Assembly: GCA_046262415.1 (NCBI GenBank)
Contig: JBHEMU010000100.1
Coordinates: 1 to 13,475, forward strand
Reading direction: 5' to 3'
DNA: 13,475 bases
DNA from: JACDAS01 sp046262415
GTDB taxonomy: Bacteria > Actinomycetota > Thermoleophilia > Gaiellales > Gaiellaceae
Each line of letters begins with the position of its first letter. Positions within the stretch are counted from its first letter, which is position 1. The notes under the pieces are model-generated. The model was given only the letters and a program-made list of their open reading frames with translations, had not been told where the DNA came from and did no database searches. The position numbers and the translations under genes are program-made. This document shows positions 1-6,571 of this stretch, in pieces.

Positions 1-45
1 TCCGTCTGAGCCGACCGCACGAGCGCATCCGGGTAGAGACCACAC
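1..45 (+). repeat. Intergenic hairpin repeat, copy A (truncated by window edge)
   Basis: This stretch matches positions 97-141 of the next copy with only a few substitutions and one missing base, so it is the second half of a repeat unit whose first half lies outside the window. It is in direct tandem with copy B at a period of 96 bp. The hairpin half of the unit is not visible here. No reading frame in it looks coding. Confidence 0.8.
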
Positions 46-48
46 TCG

Positions 49-141
49 TAGGCGTCGCTTGCGACGCCGACCTCAGGAGCGCGGGCTTACCCGTGCTCCG
101 TCTGGGCTGACCGCACGAGCGCATCCGGGTCGAGACCCACA
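49..141 (+). repeat. Intergenic hairpin repeat, copy B (complete)
   Basis: This is a complete unit of about 93 bp. It contains an 8-bp perfect inverted repeat (51-58 with 61-68, loop TT) and a 10-bp stem (76-85 with 90-99, one G-T pair, loop of four). It then runs through a segment of about 40 bp shared with copies A and C. It matches the reverse complement of 10862-10953 at roughly 90% by eye (about nine differences). It lies immediately downstream of the TAG stop of the minus-strand gene ending at 145, so the transcript of that gene would run straight into it. It may act as a terminator, as an RNA-stabilising hairpin, or be a REP/MITE-like element. Confidence 0.85.
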
Positions 142-144
142 CCC

Positions 145-555
145 CTAGTAGAGCCGGTAGCCCTCGCGCGCGATCCCGAACCCCCGCCCGGTCTGGAGGC
201 TGCGGCAGAACATGCCGTTCACCCGCGAGACGCAGCGGAACTTGCCGCTCACGGTGTACGTCTGACCGTAGTAGAGGACGGGGCCGCTCGGGAAGCTGTA
301 GTCGCCGATGTAGCCGGCGTAGGCGCTGCCGTAGAGCGGCGCGACCGCGACCCGGCCGTTGTTCAGCGTCTTGCACGCGAGCACCTGCTGGTAGGGGAAG
401 TAGCGGCAGCGGATGTTGCCGGTCGGGCTCACGAACCAGTCGCTGTACCAGGAGCCCGCGGTGAGCGTGTAGCGGCCCGCGGAGCCGGCTCCGGAGGCGG
501 TCGCGGCAGCGAGGCACACCGCCGAGACGGTCAGGAAAACGGTCAGTTTCTTCAT
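145..555 (-). CDS. Small secreted Cys-containing protein, DUF6636-like
   Basis: The predicted protein has 136 residues. Residues 1-25 form a signal peptide: a KK n-region, a hydrophobic core and a small-residue cleavage region around SGAGSAG. The mature part has four cysteines (C50, C61, C108, C117). It carries the pattern SPTGNIRC near residue 43 and ends TGRGFGIAREGYRLY, which I recognise from small actinobacterial secreted proteins of the DUF6636 type. Two disulfides are likely. The ATG at 555 overlaps the TGA of the upstream histidine kinase (ATGA). A strong ribosome site, GAGGAGGGG (572-564), sits 8 bases upstream and is inside the kinase gene. The gene is therefore the last of a four-gene operon and is translationally coupled. 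The function of the family is not known to me. A role as the exported effector or sensory partner of the two-component system is inference only. Confidence 0.85.
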   Translation of the reverse strand: MKKLTVFLTVSAVCLAAATASGAGSAGRYTLTAGSWYSDWFVSPTGNIRCRYFPYQQVLACKTLNNGRVAVAPLYGSAYAGYIGDYSFPSGPVLYYGQTYTVSGKFRCVSRVNGMFCRSLQTGRGFGIAREGYRLY

Positions 556-1961
556 GCTTCGGGCCCCTCCTCGGGCGTGCTGGCGAACGCAGCAGACTCT
601 ACATCGGCGGCCGTGTCCGGTCGAGTGCCTTCGGGCGGGCGGGGAAGGCGCACGACGAAGGTCGCGCCGAGGCCGACCGTGCTGTGCACCTGCACGCTGC
701 CGCCCATCGCCTCCGTCAGCTCCTTGACGATCGCCAGCCCCAGTCCGGTGCCGAGCACGCGGCCGGCCGCGTGCCGGTCGTAGAGGAAGAACCGCTCGAA
801 CGCGCGCGGGAGCTCGTCCTCGGGGAGCCCCCGCCCGGTGTCCTCGACGACGACCACGCCGGGCTCGGCCCGGACCCTGACCAGGCCGCCCGGAGGGGTG
901 GAGCGGAGCGCGTTCTCGACGAGGTTGGAGATCACCTGGAGGACGCGATCGAGGTCCGCGAGGGCCGGGGAGGGCCGCGCAGCCGTCGCCTCGAGCGAGA
1001 TGCCGAAGGAGCGGGCCTCGACCTCGTAGCGCCGGACCGCCTCGCGGGCCGCGTCGCCGAGGTCGATCGGCTCGCGGTTGACGGTGAACTCGCTTCGGTT
1101 CATCCGCGCGAGGTCGAGCAGGTCCCGGACGAGCCGCTCGAGCCGCCCCGCCTCGCGACCGATCGTCTCGGACGCATCGTCCGCCGTCACGACCCCCTCG
1201 CGAAGGCCCTCCGCGTAGCCCCGGATCGCCGTCAGCGGCGTCTTCAGCTCGTGGCTGACCGACAGGAGGAAGGCCCGCTCGGCGTCGCGCGCGGCGGCGA
1301 GCTGGACGGCCATGTCGTTGAACGACTCGGCGAGCGCCACCAGCTCGGCCGAGCCCTCGAGCGGCAGCGGCTCGGGGGACGAGCCCGCAGCGAGCTTGCG
1401 GCTCGCCGCGGCGACGCGCTGGACCGGCCTGGAGATCGCCCGGGCCGAGAGGTAGGACGCGGCGGCCGCGAGCGTCGCGCCGACGAGGCCCGCGATCAGG
1501 AGCGCCTGCAGGAACGGCCACCAGTCGGAGCCGGAGAGCCCGGCCGGCCGCAGGAGCACGAAGCCCTTGCCCTTGACGAGCCGGGCCGCGTACAGGTACT
1601 CGCGCCCGTCGATCGAGCGCCGCCCCTGGACGGCGTCGCCTTGCCGCAGCCGCAGGCGCTCCGCATCGGTCACGAAGCGGCTGGGCTTGCCCAGGCGCAC
1701 GACGTGGAAGGTCTCGTTCTGCTTCTCGAAGAAGGGCCGGAGCGGGCCGAGCCGGGCGAACGGGAGCAGGGCCTCCCGCTCGCGCTGGGCGAGCAGGTCG
1801 GCCTGGTGCCCGAGGTCGGCCAGGTTGGCCGCCTCCACCGACCGGCGCGTCAGCACGAGGCCGATCCCGAGCGTGAGGCCGATCGAGAGCGCCACGATCA
1901 GCGCGACCGAGGCGAAGAGGCGGGTTGCGAGTGCGGGGTAGGAGCGCGCCGGAGGGCTCAC
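552..1961 (-). CDS. Two-component sensor histidine kinase (HAMP, HisKA, HATPase)
   Basis: This 469-residue membrane kinase should autophosphorylate and pass phosphate to the adjacent response regulator. The layout is: TM helix at about 14-37; an extracytoplasmic domain of roughly 110 residues (about 40-147); a second TM helix at about 149-171; HAMP at about 172-222; HisKA with SHELKTPLTAIRGY, phosphoacceptor H237; and a HATPase domain. The HATPase has the N box NLVENALRSTPPGG (346-359), G1 box EDTGRGLP (373-380), F box FERFF (388-392) and G2 box GTGLGLAIV (404-412). All catalytic boxes are intact. A Pro/Glu/Ala-rich tail of about 28 residues follows. The GTG start at 1961 overlaps the TGA of the response regulator (GTGA), and its stop overlaps the next gene. 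The fold is that of BaeS-like or PhoR-like kinases. The signal sensed cannot be read from the sequence; the external domain has no cysteines. Confidence 0.95.
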   Translation of the reverse strand: MSPPARSYPALATRLFASVALIVALSIGLTLGIGLVLTRRSVEAANLADLGHQADLLAQREREALLPFARLGPLRPFFEKQNETFHVVRLGKPSRFVTDAERLRLRQGDAVQGRRSIDGREYLYAARLVKGKGFVLLRPAGLSGSDWWPFLQALLIAGLVGATLAAAASYLSARAISRPVQRVAAASRKLAAGSSPEPLPLEGSAELVALAESFNDMAVQLAAARDAERAFLLSVSHELKTPLTAIRGYAEGLREGVVTADDASETIGREAGRLERLVRDLLDLARMNRSEFTVNREPIDLGDAAREAVRRYEVEARSFGISLEATAARPSPALADLDRVLQVISNLVENALRSTPPGGLVRVRAEPGVVVVEDTGRGLPEDELPRAFERFFLYDRHAAGRVLGTGLGLAIVKELTEAMGGSVQVHSTVGLGATFVVRLPRPPEGTRPDTAADVESAAFASTPEEGPEA

Positions 1962-2686
1962 GGCTTGACGGCCTTGTACCCCGCTCCCCGGACGGTCCGG
2001 ATCAGGTCGGGACGGCCCAGCTTCTTGCGGAGCTGACCGACGTGGACGTCGACCGTGCGCGTGCCGCCGGGGTAGGTCGTCCCCCAGGCGCGGTCGAGCA
2101 GCGTGTCGCGTGACAGGACGATCCCGGGGTTCTCCATCAGGCAGGCGAGCAGGGCGAACTCCTTCGTCGTCAGCTCGACGGGCCGCTCGCCGACGGCCAC
2201 CTCGCGCCCCCGGAGATCGAGCACGATGTCGCCGAGCGTCATGATCGGGTCGGCGAGCGTCGGCTCCGACCGGCGCAGGATCGCCTTCACGCGGGCCACG
2301 AGCTCGCGCGGGGAGAAGGGCTTCGGCACGTAGTCGTCGGCACCGACCTCCAGCCCGGCGACCCGGTCGACCTCCTCGTCGCGCGCCGTCACCATCACGA
2401 TCGGCACGGTGGAGCGGGCCCGGATCTGGCGGCAGACCTCGAAGCCGTCGATCCCGGGCAGCCCGATGTCGAGCACGACGATCCGCACGGGATGGCGCAC
2501 GAGCTCGATCAGCGCTTCCTCGCCGGTGCGCACCCAGACGACGCCGTAGCCGTCCCGGCTCAGGTAGCTGCGGATGAGCGAGCCGATCGAGTGCTCGTCC
2601 TCGACGATCAGGACGGTCCCGCCGGCGGGCCGCCGGCCGGGCCCGTTCGCGGTCGGGGTGTGCTGGGCGAGCTGGCTCACGTTCAC
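1958..2686 (-). CDS. OmpR/PhoB-family response regulator
   Basis: The protein has 242 residues with a receiver domain (about 24-137) and a winged-helix DNA-binding domain (about 147-240). The acidic pocket is E29/D30, the phosphoacceptor is D73 (VVLDIGLPGIDGF), and the switch residues T100 and K122 (PKPFSPREL) are present. The C-terminal domain has the OmpR-type signature ELTTKEFALLACLMENPG, then VDVHVGQLRKKLG and IRTVRGAGYK. The frame stays open well upstream. I chose the GTG at 2686 because it overlaps the TGA of the upstream gene by 4 bases and leaves only a short linker before the receiver; a GTG two codons later is an alternative. The kinase gene follows with the same 4-base overlap, so the two form a cognate pair. 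Phosphorylated regulator probably binds as tandem dimers to 11-bp direct repeats. Such repeats are visible upstream of this operon at 3155-3220. Confidence 0.95.
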   Translation of the reverse strand: MNVSQLAQHTPTANGPGRRPAGGTVLIVEDEHSIGSLIRSYLSRDGYGVVWVRTGEEALIELVRHPVRIVVLDIGLPGIDGFEVCRQIRARSTVPIVMVTARDEEVDRVAGLEVGADDYVPKPFSPRELVARVKAILRRSEPTLADPIMTLGDIVLDLRGREVAVGERPVELTTKEFALLACLMENPGIVLSRDTLLDRAWGTTYPGGTRTVDVHVGQLRKKLGRPDLIRTVRGAGYKAVKP

Positions 2687-3108
2687 CCGCCGGCGAGCCG
2701 CTTCGGGGACACGACGACCACGCGCTCGGCCGGCGCGTCGCCGTCGCGGATCGTCACGACGACGAGGCCGCGCCGTAGCTGGGCGGGCCCGATGCGACGA
2801 CCGCCCGGACCCTCGATCACGGCGTCGGGCGAGACGGGGACGAGCTGGATCGTCCCGTCCAGCTGCCGCAGCTCGAGGCCGGCCTGCGTGAAGGACTTGA
2901 TGCGGCCACGGTCGATGCGGAAGTCGTGCACCTGGCCGTTGATCACAAGCACGACCTCGGCGCGGGCGAGCTTCGGCCCGAGGAAGTACTCCCCGAGCGA
3001 CTTGCCCGGGGGTGGAGAGGCCGCGACGGCGACCGCGCCCACGGCGAGCGCGAGCGCCAGGCCGGCGCCGGCCAGGGCCCAGCGCAGGTTGCTCGCCTTC
3101 CGCCTCAC
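2683..3108 (-). CDS. Signal-anchored or secreted protein of unknown function
   Basis: The protein has 141 residues and is not assigned to a family with confidence. Residues 1-9 are basic and 10-30 are strongly hydrophobic (signal peptide or single membrane anchor). From about 45 the chain is rich in alternating beta-type segments (EVVLVINGQVHDFRID, IQLVPVSPDAVIEG, GLVVVTIRDG, ERVVVVSPKRL). This suggests a small beta-barrel or OB-like domain outside the membrane, of the kind seen in DUF5666-type proteins; that comparison is tentative. The start is a GTG with a GGAG four bases upstream, a short spacing. It is the promoter-proximal gene of the operon and its TGA overlaps the GTG of the response regulator. 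The placement suggests an accessory or target protein of the two-component system, perhaps a modulator of the kinase sensor domain. Confidence 0.8.
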   Translation of the reverse strand: MRRKASNLRWALAGAGLALALAVGAVAVAASPPPGKSLGEYFLGPKLARAEVVLVINGQVHDFRIDRGRIKSFTQAGLELRQLDGTIQLVPVSPDAVIEGPGGRRIGPAQLRRGLVVVTIRDGDAPAERVVVVSPKRLAGG

Positions 3109-3132
3109 CTGACTCCATGATCCACGCGGAAC

Positions 3133-3220
3133 GTGAGCGTGCCGTGCGATTCAGGTAAGCGCCGCGTAAAGGCGGCTTTGCCAACGGCTTACGCGCGCCG
3201 TACCGCGGTCTTACGGCCCC
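3133..3220. promoter_or_regulatory. Divergent regulatory region with 11-bp-phased half-sites
   Basis: This lies between the minus-strand two-component operon (start 3108) and the plus-strand calcium-binding protein (start 3282). Two plus-oriented units at 3155-3165 and 3166-3176 both begin GTAA and both end in GC. Three minus-oriented units at 3188-3198, 3199-3209 and 3210-3220 read CTTACG, CGTACC and CTTACG at their left ends. All steps are exactly 11 bp within each group. Two weaker units, beginning GTGAG (3133) and GTGCG (3144), extend the plus-oriented series in phase. OmpR/PhoB-family regulators bind 11-bp direct repeats, so autoregulation by the neighbouring regulator and co-control of the divergent gene are likely. 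I could not define -10 or -35 boxes with confidence. Confidence 0.6.
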
Positions 3221-3269
3221 CGGACGCTCCCCTGACGATCGCCTCCGAGGATGTCGGCGCAATCCAGTG

Positions 3270-3276
3270 AAGGAGG
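3270..3276 (+). promoter_or_regulatory. Ribosome binding site deciding the 3282 start
   Basis: AAGGAGG lies 5 bases before the ATG at 3282. An in-frame GTG at 3267 would put this site inside the coding region, so the ATG is preferred. Confidence 0.85.
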
Positions 3277-3281
3277 AACGC

Positions 3282-3881
3282 ATGAGGCTCCATCGACTCA
3301 AGGCCGCCGTCCCGCTGCTCGCCGCCGCGGCGGCGCTGACGATCGCGGCGACGGCCGCCGCCGACAGGATCAAGGGAACCCCCGGGCCCGACGTGCTCGA
3401 GGGCACCCCCTCGGCCGACCTGATCCTCGGACTTCGCGGCGACGACACGATCTCGGGCAGGGGCGGCGTCGACATCCTGCTCGGCGGTCCCGGCAACGAC
3501 TCGATCACCGGCGCGGACGGCCTCGATTACATCCGCGGCGGCGCGGGCGACGACACCGCCGTCGCCGGCGACGGTCCCGACGTGGTGCTGGGCGGCCCGG
3601 GAGCGGACACCCTGCGCGGCCGGCACGGCAACGACCGCATCCACGGCGGGCCCGGTGCCGACAACCTCTACGCGGGGTTCGGCGCGGACGTCGAGTCGGG
3701 AGGCCCGGGCGACGACGTCCTCCACGCCGTCGCGGCCGACGACGCGGTCGACCGGGTCGACTGCGGCCCCGGGCACGACGTCGCCTGGATCCGGGAAGGC
3801 GCCCGGGAGCGCATCGTCAACTGCGAGGTGATCCGCGTGGTGCCGCGGGACGCCGGACCGGAGGAGCCGGGCGACCAGTAG
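3282..3881 (+). CDS. Secreted calcium-binding protein with RTX-like nonapeptide repeats
   Basis: The protein has 199 residues. A signal peptide covers residues 1-27, with probable cleavage after ATAAA before DRIKGTPGPD. From about 32 to 149 the chain is made of repeats of the hemolysin-type calcium-binding pattern GGxGxDxx[IVL], for example GGPGNDSITG, GGAGDDTAV, GGPGADTLRG and GGPGADNLYAG. These should fold as a parallel beta-roll that binds Ca2+ between turns. The C-terminal part has VDRVDCGPGHDVAW and IVNCEVI, with C161 and C181 placed for a disulfide; this cap is typical of actinobacterial members. There is no protease or lipase domain, so it is a free-standing repeat protein. It is transcribed divergently from the two-component operon and shares its upstream region. 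The last residues are Pro/Gly/Glu-rich. The physiological role is unknown: adhesion, cell-surface coating or calcium buffering are all possible. Confidence 0.9.
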   Translation: MRLHRLKAAVPLLAAAAALTIAATAAADRIKGTPGPDVLEGTPSADLILGLRGDDTISGRGGVDILLGGPGNDSITGADGLDYIRGGAGDDTAVAGDGPDVVLGGPGADTLRGRHGNDRIHGGPGADNLYAGFGADVESGGPGDDVLHAVAADDAVDRVDCGPGHDVAWIREGARERIVNCEVIRVVPRDAGPEEPGDQ

Positions 3882-3898
3882 ACGGCTCGAGCTCGGAA

Positions 3899-3923
3899 GG
3901 GGAGGCCCGCACCGGGCCTCCCC
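3899..3923. terminator. Bidirectional hairpin terminator between convergent genes
   Basis: A perfect 11-bp GC-rich stem (3899-3909 with 3913-3923) has a 3-base loop. It sits between the stop of the calcium-binding protein (3881) and the stop of the convergent membrane protein (3935). There is no clear T-run on either side, which is common for high-GC actinobacterial terminators. Confidence 0.75.
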
Positions 3924-3934
3924 AGATCACACGT

Positions 3935-4498
3935 CTAGCTTCGGGCCCAGTCGATCGCCAGGCGCCCGGGCTCGTCCGGATCGACGCGGACGGTGACGCG
4001 CTCGCCGCGGACGAGGCCCATCAGCCGCTCCCTCGGGACGACGGCGTTGTGGAGGACCTCGTAGCTCTCCCGGCCGTGCGGCTCGACGCGCAGCTTCAGC
4101 TCGGCCAGCGTGTCGCTGCCGGCGACGACGTTCAGGTCGCGGAAGTCGAGCACGGTGGCGCGCGCCTCGGAGCCGAGCGCCCGAGCCGCGGCCTCCTCGA
4201 CGCCGTCGACGCGCGCCGCCGGCGCCGGGTCGGTGACGATCGTGCCGCGCCGGAGCGTCTCCGCCTCCAGCTGCACGCCCGCCGCGCGGAGCTGCGAGAC
4301 GATCCCTTCCACTGTCTTCTGGTCGAGCACGCCGCCCGCCGAACCCGCCTGCTCGAGCTGCTTCATGGCCGTTCGCGCGAGACGGAGGTGTCCGAAGAGG
4401 CCCAGGGAGCGGAAGACGCGCGCGATCCTCCAGCACACCCAGGCGGAAACGAGGAGCGAGACGGCCAGGATGAGGCCGGCGACGATCAGCCCGTCCAC
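3935..4498 (-). CDS. Membrane-anchored protein of unknown function
   Basis: With the start chosen here the protein has 187 residues. One membrane helix lies at about residues 3-23 (GLIVAGLILAVSLLVSAWV), followed by a basic, amphipathic stretch with WRIARVFRSLG. The remaining ~150 residues look soluble, first helical (VEGIVSQLRAAGVQLEAETLRRG) and then beta-rich (TVLDFRDLNVV, LAELKLRVEPHG, RVTVRVDPDEPGRLAIDW). The closing segment, with RGERVTVRVDPDEPGRLAID, resembles the end of small actinobacterial proteins that describe a value-to-value relation of unknown meaning. I do not recognise a named family. A GTG at 4528 would add ten residues but has no ribosome site. The GTG at 4498 has GAGGA seven bases upstream, so it is preferred. 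The gene is monocistronic and convergent with the calcium-binding protein gene. Confidence 0.75.
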   Translation of the reverse strand: MDGLIVAGLILAVSLLVSAWVCWRIARVFRSLGLFGHLRLARTAMKQLEQAGSAGGVLDQKTVEGIVSQLRAAGVQLEAETLRRGTIVTDPAPAARVDGVEEAAARALGSEARATVLDFRDLNVVAGSDTLAELKLRVEPHGRESYEVLHNAVVPRERLMGLVRGERVTVRVDPDEPGRLAIDWARS

Positions 4499-4505
4499 GC
4501 CGCGA

Positions 4506-4510
4506 TCCTC
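4506..4510 (-). promoter_or_regulatory. Ribosome binding site favouring the 4498 start
   Basis: GAGGA on the minus strand, seven bases before the GTG at 4498. It would be inside the coding sequence if the upstream GTG at 4528 were used. Confidence 0.55.
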
Positions 4511-4528
4511 GCAGACCCGTGCCCCCAC

Positions 4529-4596
4529 GGCCGGAGGCGCGGCGGCGGCCCGCGCGGATACCGTGCAGTGGGACTCGAGAGAAAGGGGAACGTGGG
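4529..4596 (+). promoter_or_regulatory. Presumed promoter region of the esterase/ATP-grasp operon
   Basis: This is the only gap between the minus-strand membrane protein gene and the five-gene plus-strand unit, so both promoters must lie here or just inside the flanking genes. A clear ribosome site, GAAAGGGGA (4581-4589), precedes the ATG at 4597 by 7 bases. I see no convincing -10 or -35 pair or operator. Confidence 0.4.
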
Positions 4597-4746
4597 ATGA
4601 ACGGTTGGGTGCTGCTCCTGCTCGTGCTGCTGGCGATCGCGCTCGGGCTGTTCGGCTTCGTGGTCAAGGTGCTGTTCTACGTCGCGGCCGTCGTCGGTGT
4701 GATCGTCCTGATCAGCTGGTTCCTTGGTTCACGCCGCCGCGCGTGA
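4597..4746 (+). CDS. Small two-helix membrane protein
   Basis: The 49-residue peptide is almost entirely hydrophobic: helix 1 at about 4-22 (WVLLLLVLLAIALGLFGFV), a short turn with K24, helix 2 at about 26-43, and a basic tail GSRRRA. The positive-inside rule puts the C-terminus in the cytoplasm. Small membrane peptides of this shape are widespread in high-GC bacteria (lmo0937-like types) without a settled role. The ribosome site is good and the coding frame has a sensible hydrophobic pattern, so it is likely real despite its size. Its TGA (4744-4746) is one base from the GTG of the first esterase, which makes it the leader gene of that operon. It could anchor or recruit the downstream enzymes, but nothing in the sequence proves that. 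Confidence 0.75.
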   Translation: MNGWVLLLLVLLAIALGLFGFVVKVLFYVAAVVGVIVLISWFLGSRRRA

Positions 4747-4747
4747 G

Positions 4748-5830
4748 GTGACGGCCGTCCGGGCCGCCTCCGGGCCCAAGGTCGGCATCAGCGAGGTTCG
4801 CCTCGCCTACGCCGACCCGGCCTGGTCCCTCCGCGGCGTCACGCTCGCACAGGAGCTCGTCCGGCCGCGCCTGGGCCCGCCCTTCCGGCGCAACCGGCGG
4901 GAGGGGGAGTGGGTGCTCCGCTTTCCGCGTCACGGCGTCGACCGGCTGGAGTACCAGCTCCAGCTGACCCACCCGGGGGGCGACACGGAGCTCGTCTGCG
5001 ATCCCGGGAATCCGCTGCGCACCGCGGCGCCGTTCGGCGAGCGCTCGGTGATCGAGTTCCCGGGCTACCGGCGGCCCGAGTGGGTCGACGACGAGCCGGA
5101 GCCGGGCGAGCTCGAGCCCGTCGCCGTGTCGAGCCGGGTCCTGGGCGGCGGGTACGGCTTCCTGCTCTGGACGAGCGAGGGCGCCGACCGCGAGCGGCCG
5201 CTGCCGCTCCTGGTCGCCCACGACGGCCCCGAGTACGCCGAGTACTCGGGCCTCGTGCGGTTCCTCGACTCGATGATCGCGCTGGGGGAGCTGCCGCCGA
5301 TGCGGGCCGCGCTGCTGCCGCCTCCCGGAGATCGCGACGAGCGCTACTCCGCCTCGGCCGTCTACGCGCGCGCCCTCGTCCATCGCATCCTGCCGGCGAT
5401 CGAGACGGTCGCGCCGCTGGCCGGCGGGCCGCAGGCACGCGTCTGCCTGGGTGCGAGCCTGGGGGGGCTGGCCGCGCTGCACGCGCACCGGCTCTACCCG
5501 CTCTCGTTCGGCGGGCTGTTCCTCCAGTCGAGCAGCTTCTTCAGGCGCAGGCTGGACGAGTACGAGTCTGGGTTCGTCCGGTTCGCGCGGATCACCCGCT
5601 TCGTGGCCGACCTGCTCGCCGGGCGCGGCCTGGCCCACCCGATCCCGGTGGCGCTGACGTGCGGCACGGTCGAGGAGAACCTCGGAGCCAACCGGGCGAT
5701 GCAGCGCGCTCTCGCCGCCCAGGGCTACGACGTCGGCCTCCGCGAGGTCCGCGACGCGCACAACTGGGTCGCCTGGCGCGACGCGTTCGAGCCGTACCTG
5801 CTCGAATTCCTGCAACGGATGTGGACGTGA
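4748..5830 (+). CDS. Alpha/beta-hydrolase esterase, enterochelin-esterase-like (two-domain)
   Basis: The protein has 360 residues and no signal peptide, so it is probably cytoplasmic. The N-terminal ~100 residues look like the immunoglobulin-like domain that precedes the hydrolase in Fes-type esterases (EWVLRFPRHGVDRLEYQLQL, then CDPGNPLRTAAPFG). The hydrolase domain (about 115-358) has an oxyanion-type AHDGPEY, the nucleophile elbow GASLGG with S237, a likely acid around E319/E320 (CGTVEENLG), and the catalytic His H338 in RDAHNWVAWRDAF. This matches the putative esterase family (PF00756). Members cleave esters of siderophores, acyl-sugars or short acyl groups; the substrate here is unknown. 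The GTG at 4748 was chosen because it follows the preceding stop by one base. A TTG at 4724 would overlap the small membrane gene and has no ribosome site. The stop overlaps the next gene (GTGA). Confidence 0.88.
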   Translation: MTAVRAASGPKVGISEVRLAYADPAWSLRGVTLAQELVRPRLGPPFRRNRREGEWVLRFPRHGVDRLEYQLQLTHPGGDTELVCDPGNPLRTAAPFGERSVIEFPGYRRPEWVDDEPEPGELEPVAVSSRVLGGGYGFLLWTSEGADRERPLPLLVAHDGPEYAEYSGLVRFLDSMIALGELPPMRAALLPPPGDRDERYSASAVYARALVHRILPAIETVAPLAGGPQARVCLGASLGGLAALHAHRLYPLSFGGLFLQSSSFFRRRLDEYESGFVRFARITRFVADLLAGRGLAHPIPVALTCGTVEENLGANRAMQRALAAQGYDVGLREVRDAHNWVAWRDAFEPYLLEFLQRMWT

Positions 5831-6570
5831 ACCGCCGCGCGATCACGGTCGACGCCCCCGCGGCCGGCGGGGCCGGCGAAGTGTTCGCCTACGGTCACCA
5901 CGGCCGGCCGCTCCTCGTCTTCCCCTCCCAGCAGGGGCTCCCGCGCGACTGGGAGGACCGCAGCATGATCGACGCCGTGTCCGGCCTGATCGACGCCGGC
6001 CGGCTGAAGGTCTACGCGGTCGACAGCTACGACTCCGGCAGCTGGCACGCGGCGGGGCTGCCGCTCGAGGAGCGCGCCCGGCGGCACGGCGTGTACGAGG
6101 ACTGGATCTCGAACCAGGTCGTGCCGTTCATCCACGCCGACTGCGCCGGGTCGCCGGAGATCATGGTCACCGGCGCCAGCTTCGGCGCCTACCACGCCGC
6201 GAACTTCGCCCTCAAGCGCGCCGATCTCTTCCCGCTCGCGATCTGCATGAGCGGCGTCTACGACGTCTCCGTCGTCGGCGGGGGCTGGGAGCGCGGAGAC
6301 GCCGTGTTCTTCAACAACCCGGTCGACTACGTCGCGCACGCGCACGGGGAGCATCTCGACTGGCTGCGGAGCCGCGTCAGCCTCGTGCTCGTGTGCGGCC
6401 AGGGTCAATGGGAGGACACGACCGGGGCGCTCGAGAGCACGAAGCAGTTCGCCGCGCTGCTCGCGGAGAAGGGAATCCGCTTCGAGCTCGACCTCTGGGG
6501 TCACGACGTCCCGCATGACTGGCCGTCATGGCGGGCGCAGATCGCGCATCATCTGCCCAGGTTCTGCTGA
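5827..6570 (+). CDS. Second alpha/beta-hydrolase esterase (single domain)
   Basis: The protein has 247 residues and is an esterase-family hydrolase without the N-terminal extension of its neighbour. Seen motifs: a strand-turn FAYGHHGRPLLVFPSQQG (about 20-37), the nucleophile elbow GASFGA with S118, a candidate acid at E196/D197 (GQGQWEDTTG), and the catalytic His in WGHDVPHDWPSW (H230, or H226). It resembles the esterase D/antigen-85-like branch. There is no signal peptide, so it is probably cytoplasmic. The GTG start at 5827 overlaps the TGA of the first esterase by 4 bases; a GTG two codons earlier is possible. It is clearly diverged from the first esterase, so the pair is not a recent duplication. 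The two esterases probably act on related or sequential substrates made or used by the ATP-grasp protein encoded next. Confidence 0.9.
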   Translation: MNRRAITVDAPAAGGAGEVFAYGHHGRPLLVFPSQQGLPRDWEDRSMIDAVSGLIDAGRLKVYAVDSYDSGSWHAAGLPLEERARRHGVYEDWISNQVVPFIHADCAGSPEIMVTGASFGAYHAANFALKRADLFPLAICMSGVYDVSVVGGGWERGDAVFFNNPVDYVAHAHGEHLDWLRSRVSLVLVCGQGQWEDTTGALESTKQFAALLAEKGIRFELDLWGHDVPHDWPSWRAQIAHHLPRFC

Positions 6571-6571
6571 C

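Noticed and set aside
1..141. CRISPR-like array suggested by repeated units at the left edge
   Set aside because: The units are about 93-96 bp, adjoin without spacers and recur inverted elsewhere, so they are an interspersed repeat, not a CRISPR array.
684..2036. A long plus-strand open frame opposite the histidine kinase
   Set aside because: The minus-strand kinase and regulator are unmistakable, and the plus-strand translation shows only charged low-complexity sequence.
2686..3508. Extension of the response regulator frame upstream past 2686
   Set aside because: The extension overlaps a signal-peptide protein gene and the divergent regulatory region, reads as Arg/Ala low-complexity sequence, and adds nothing to the receiver domain.
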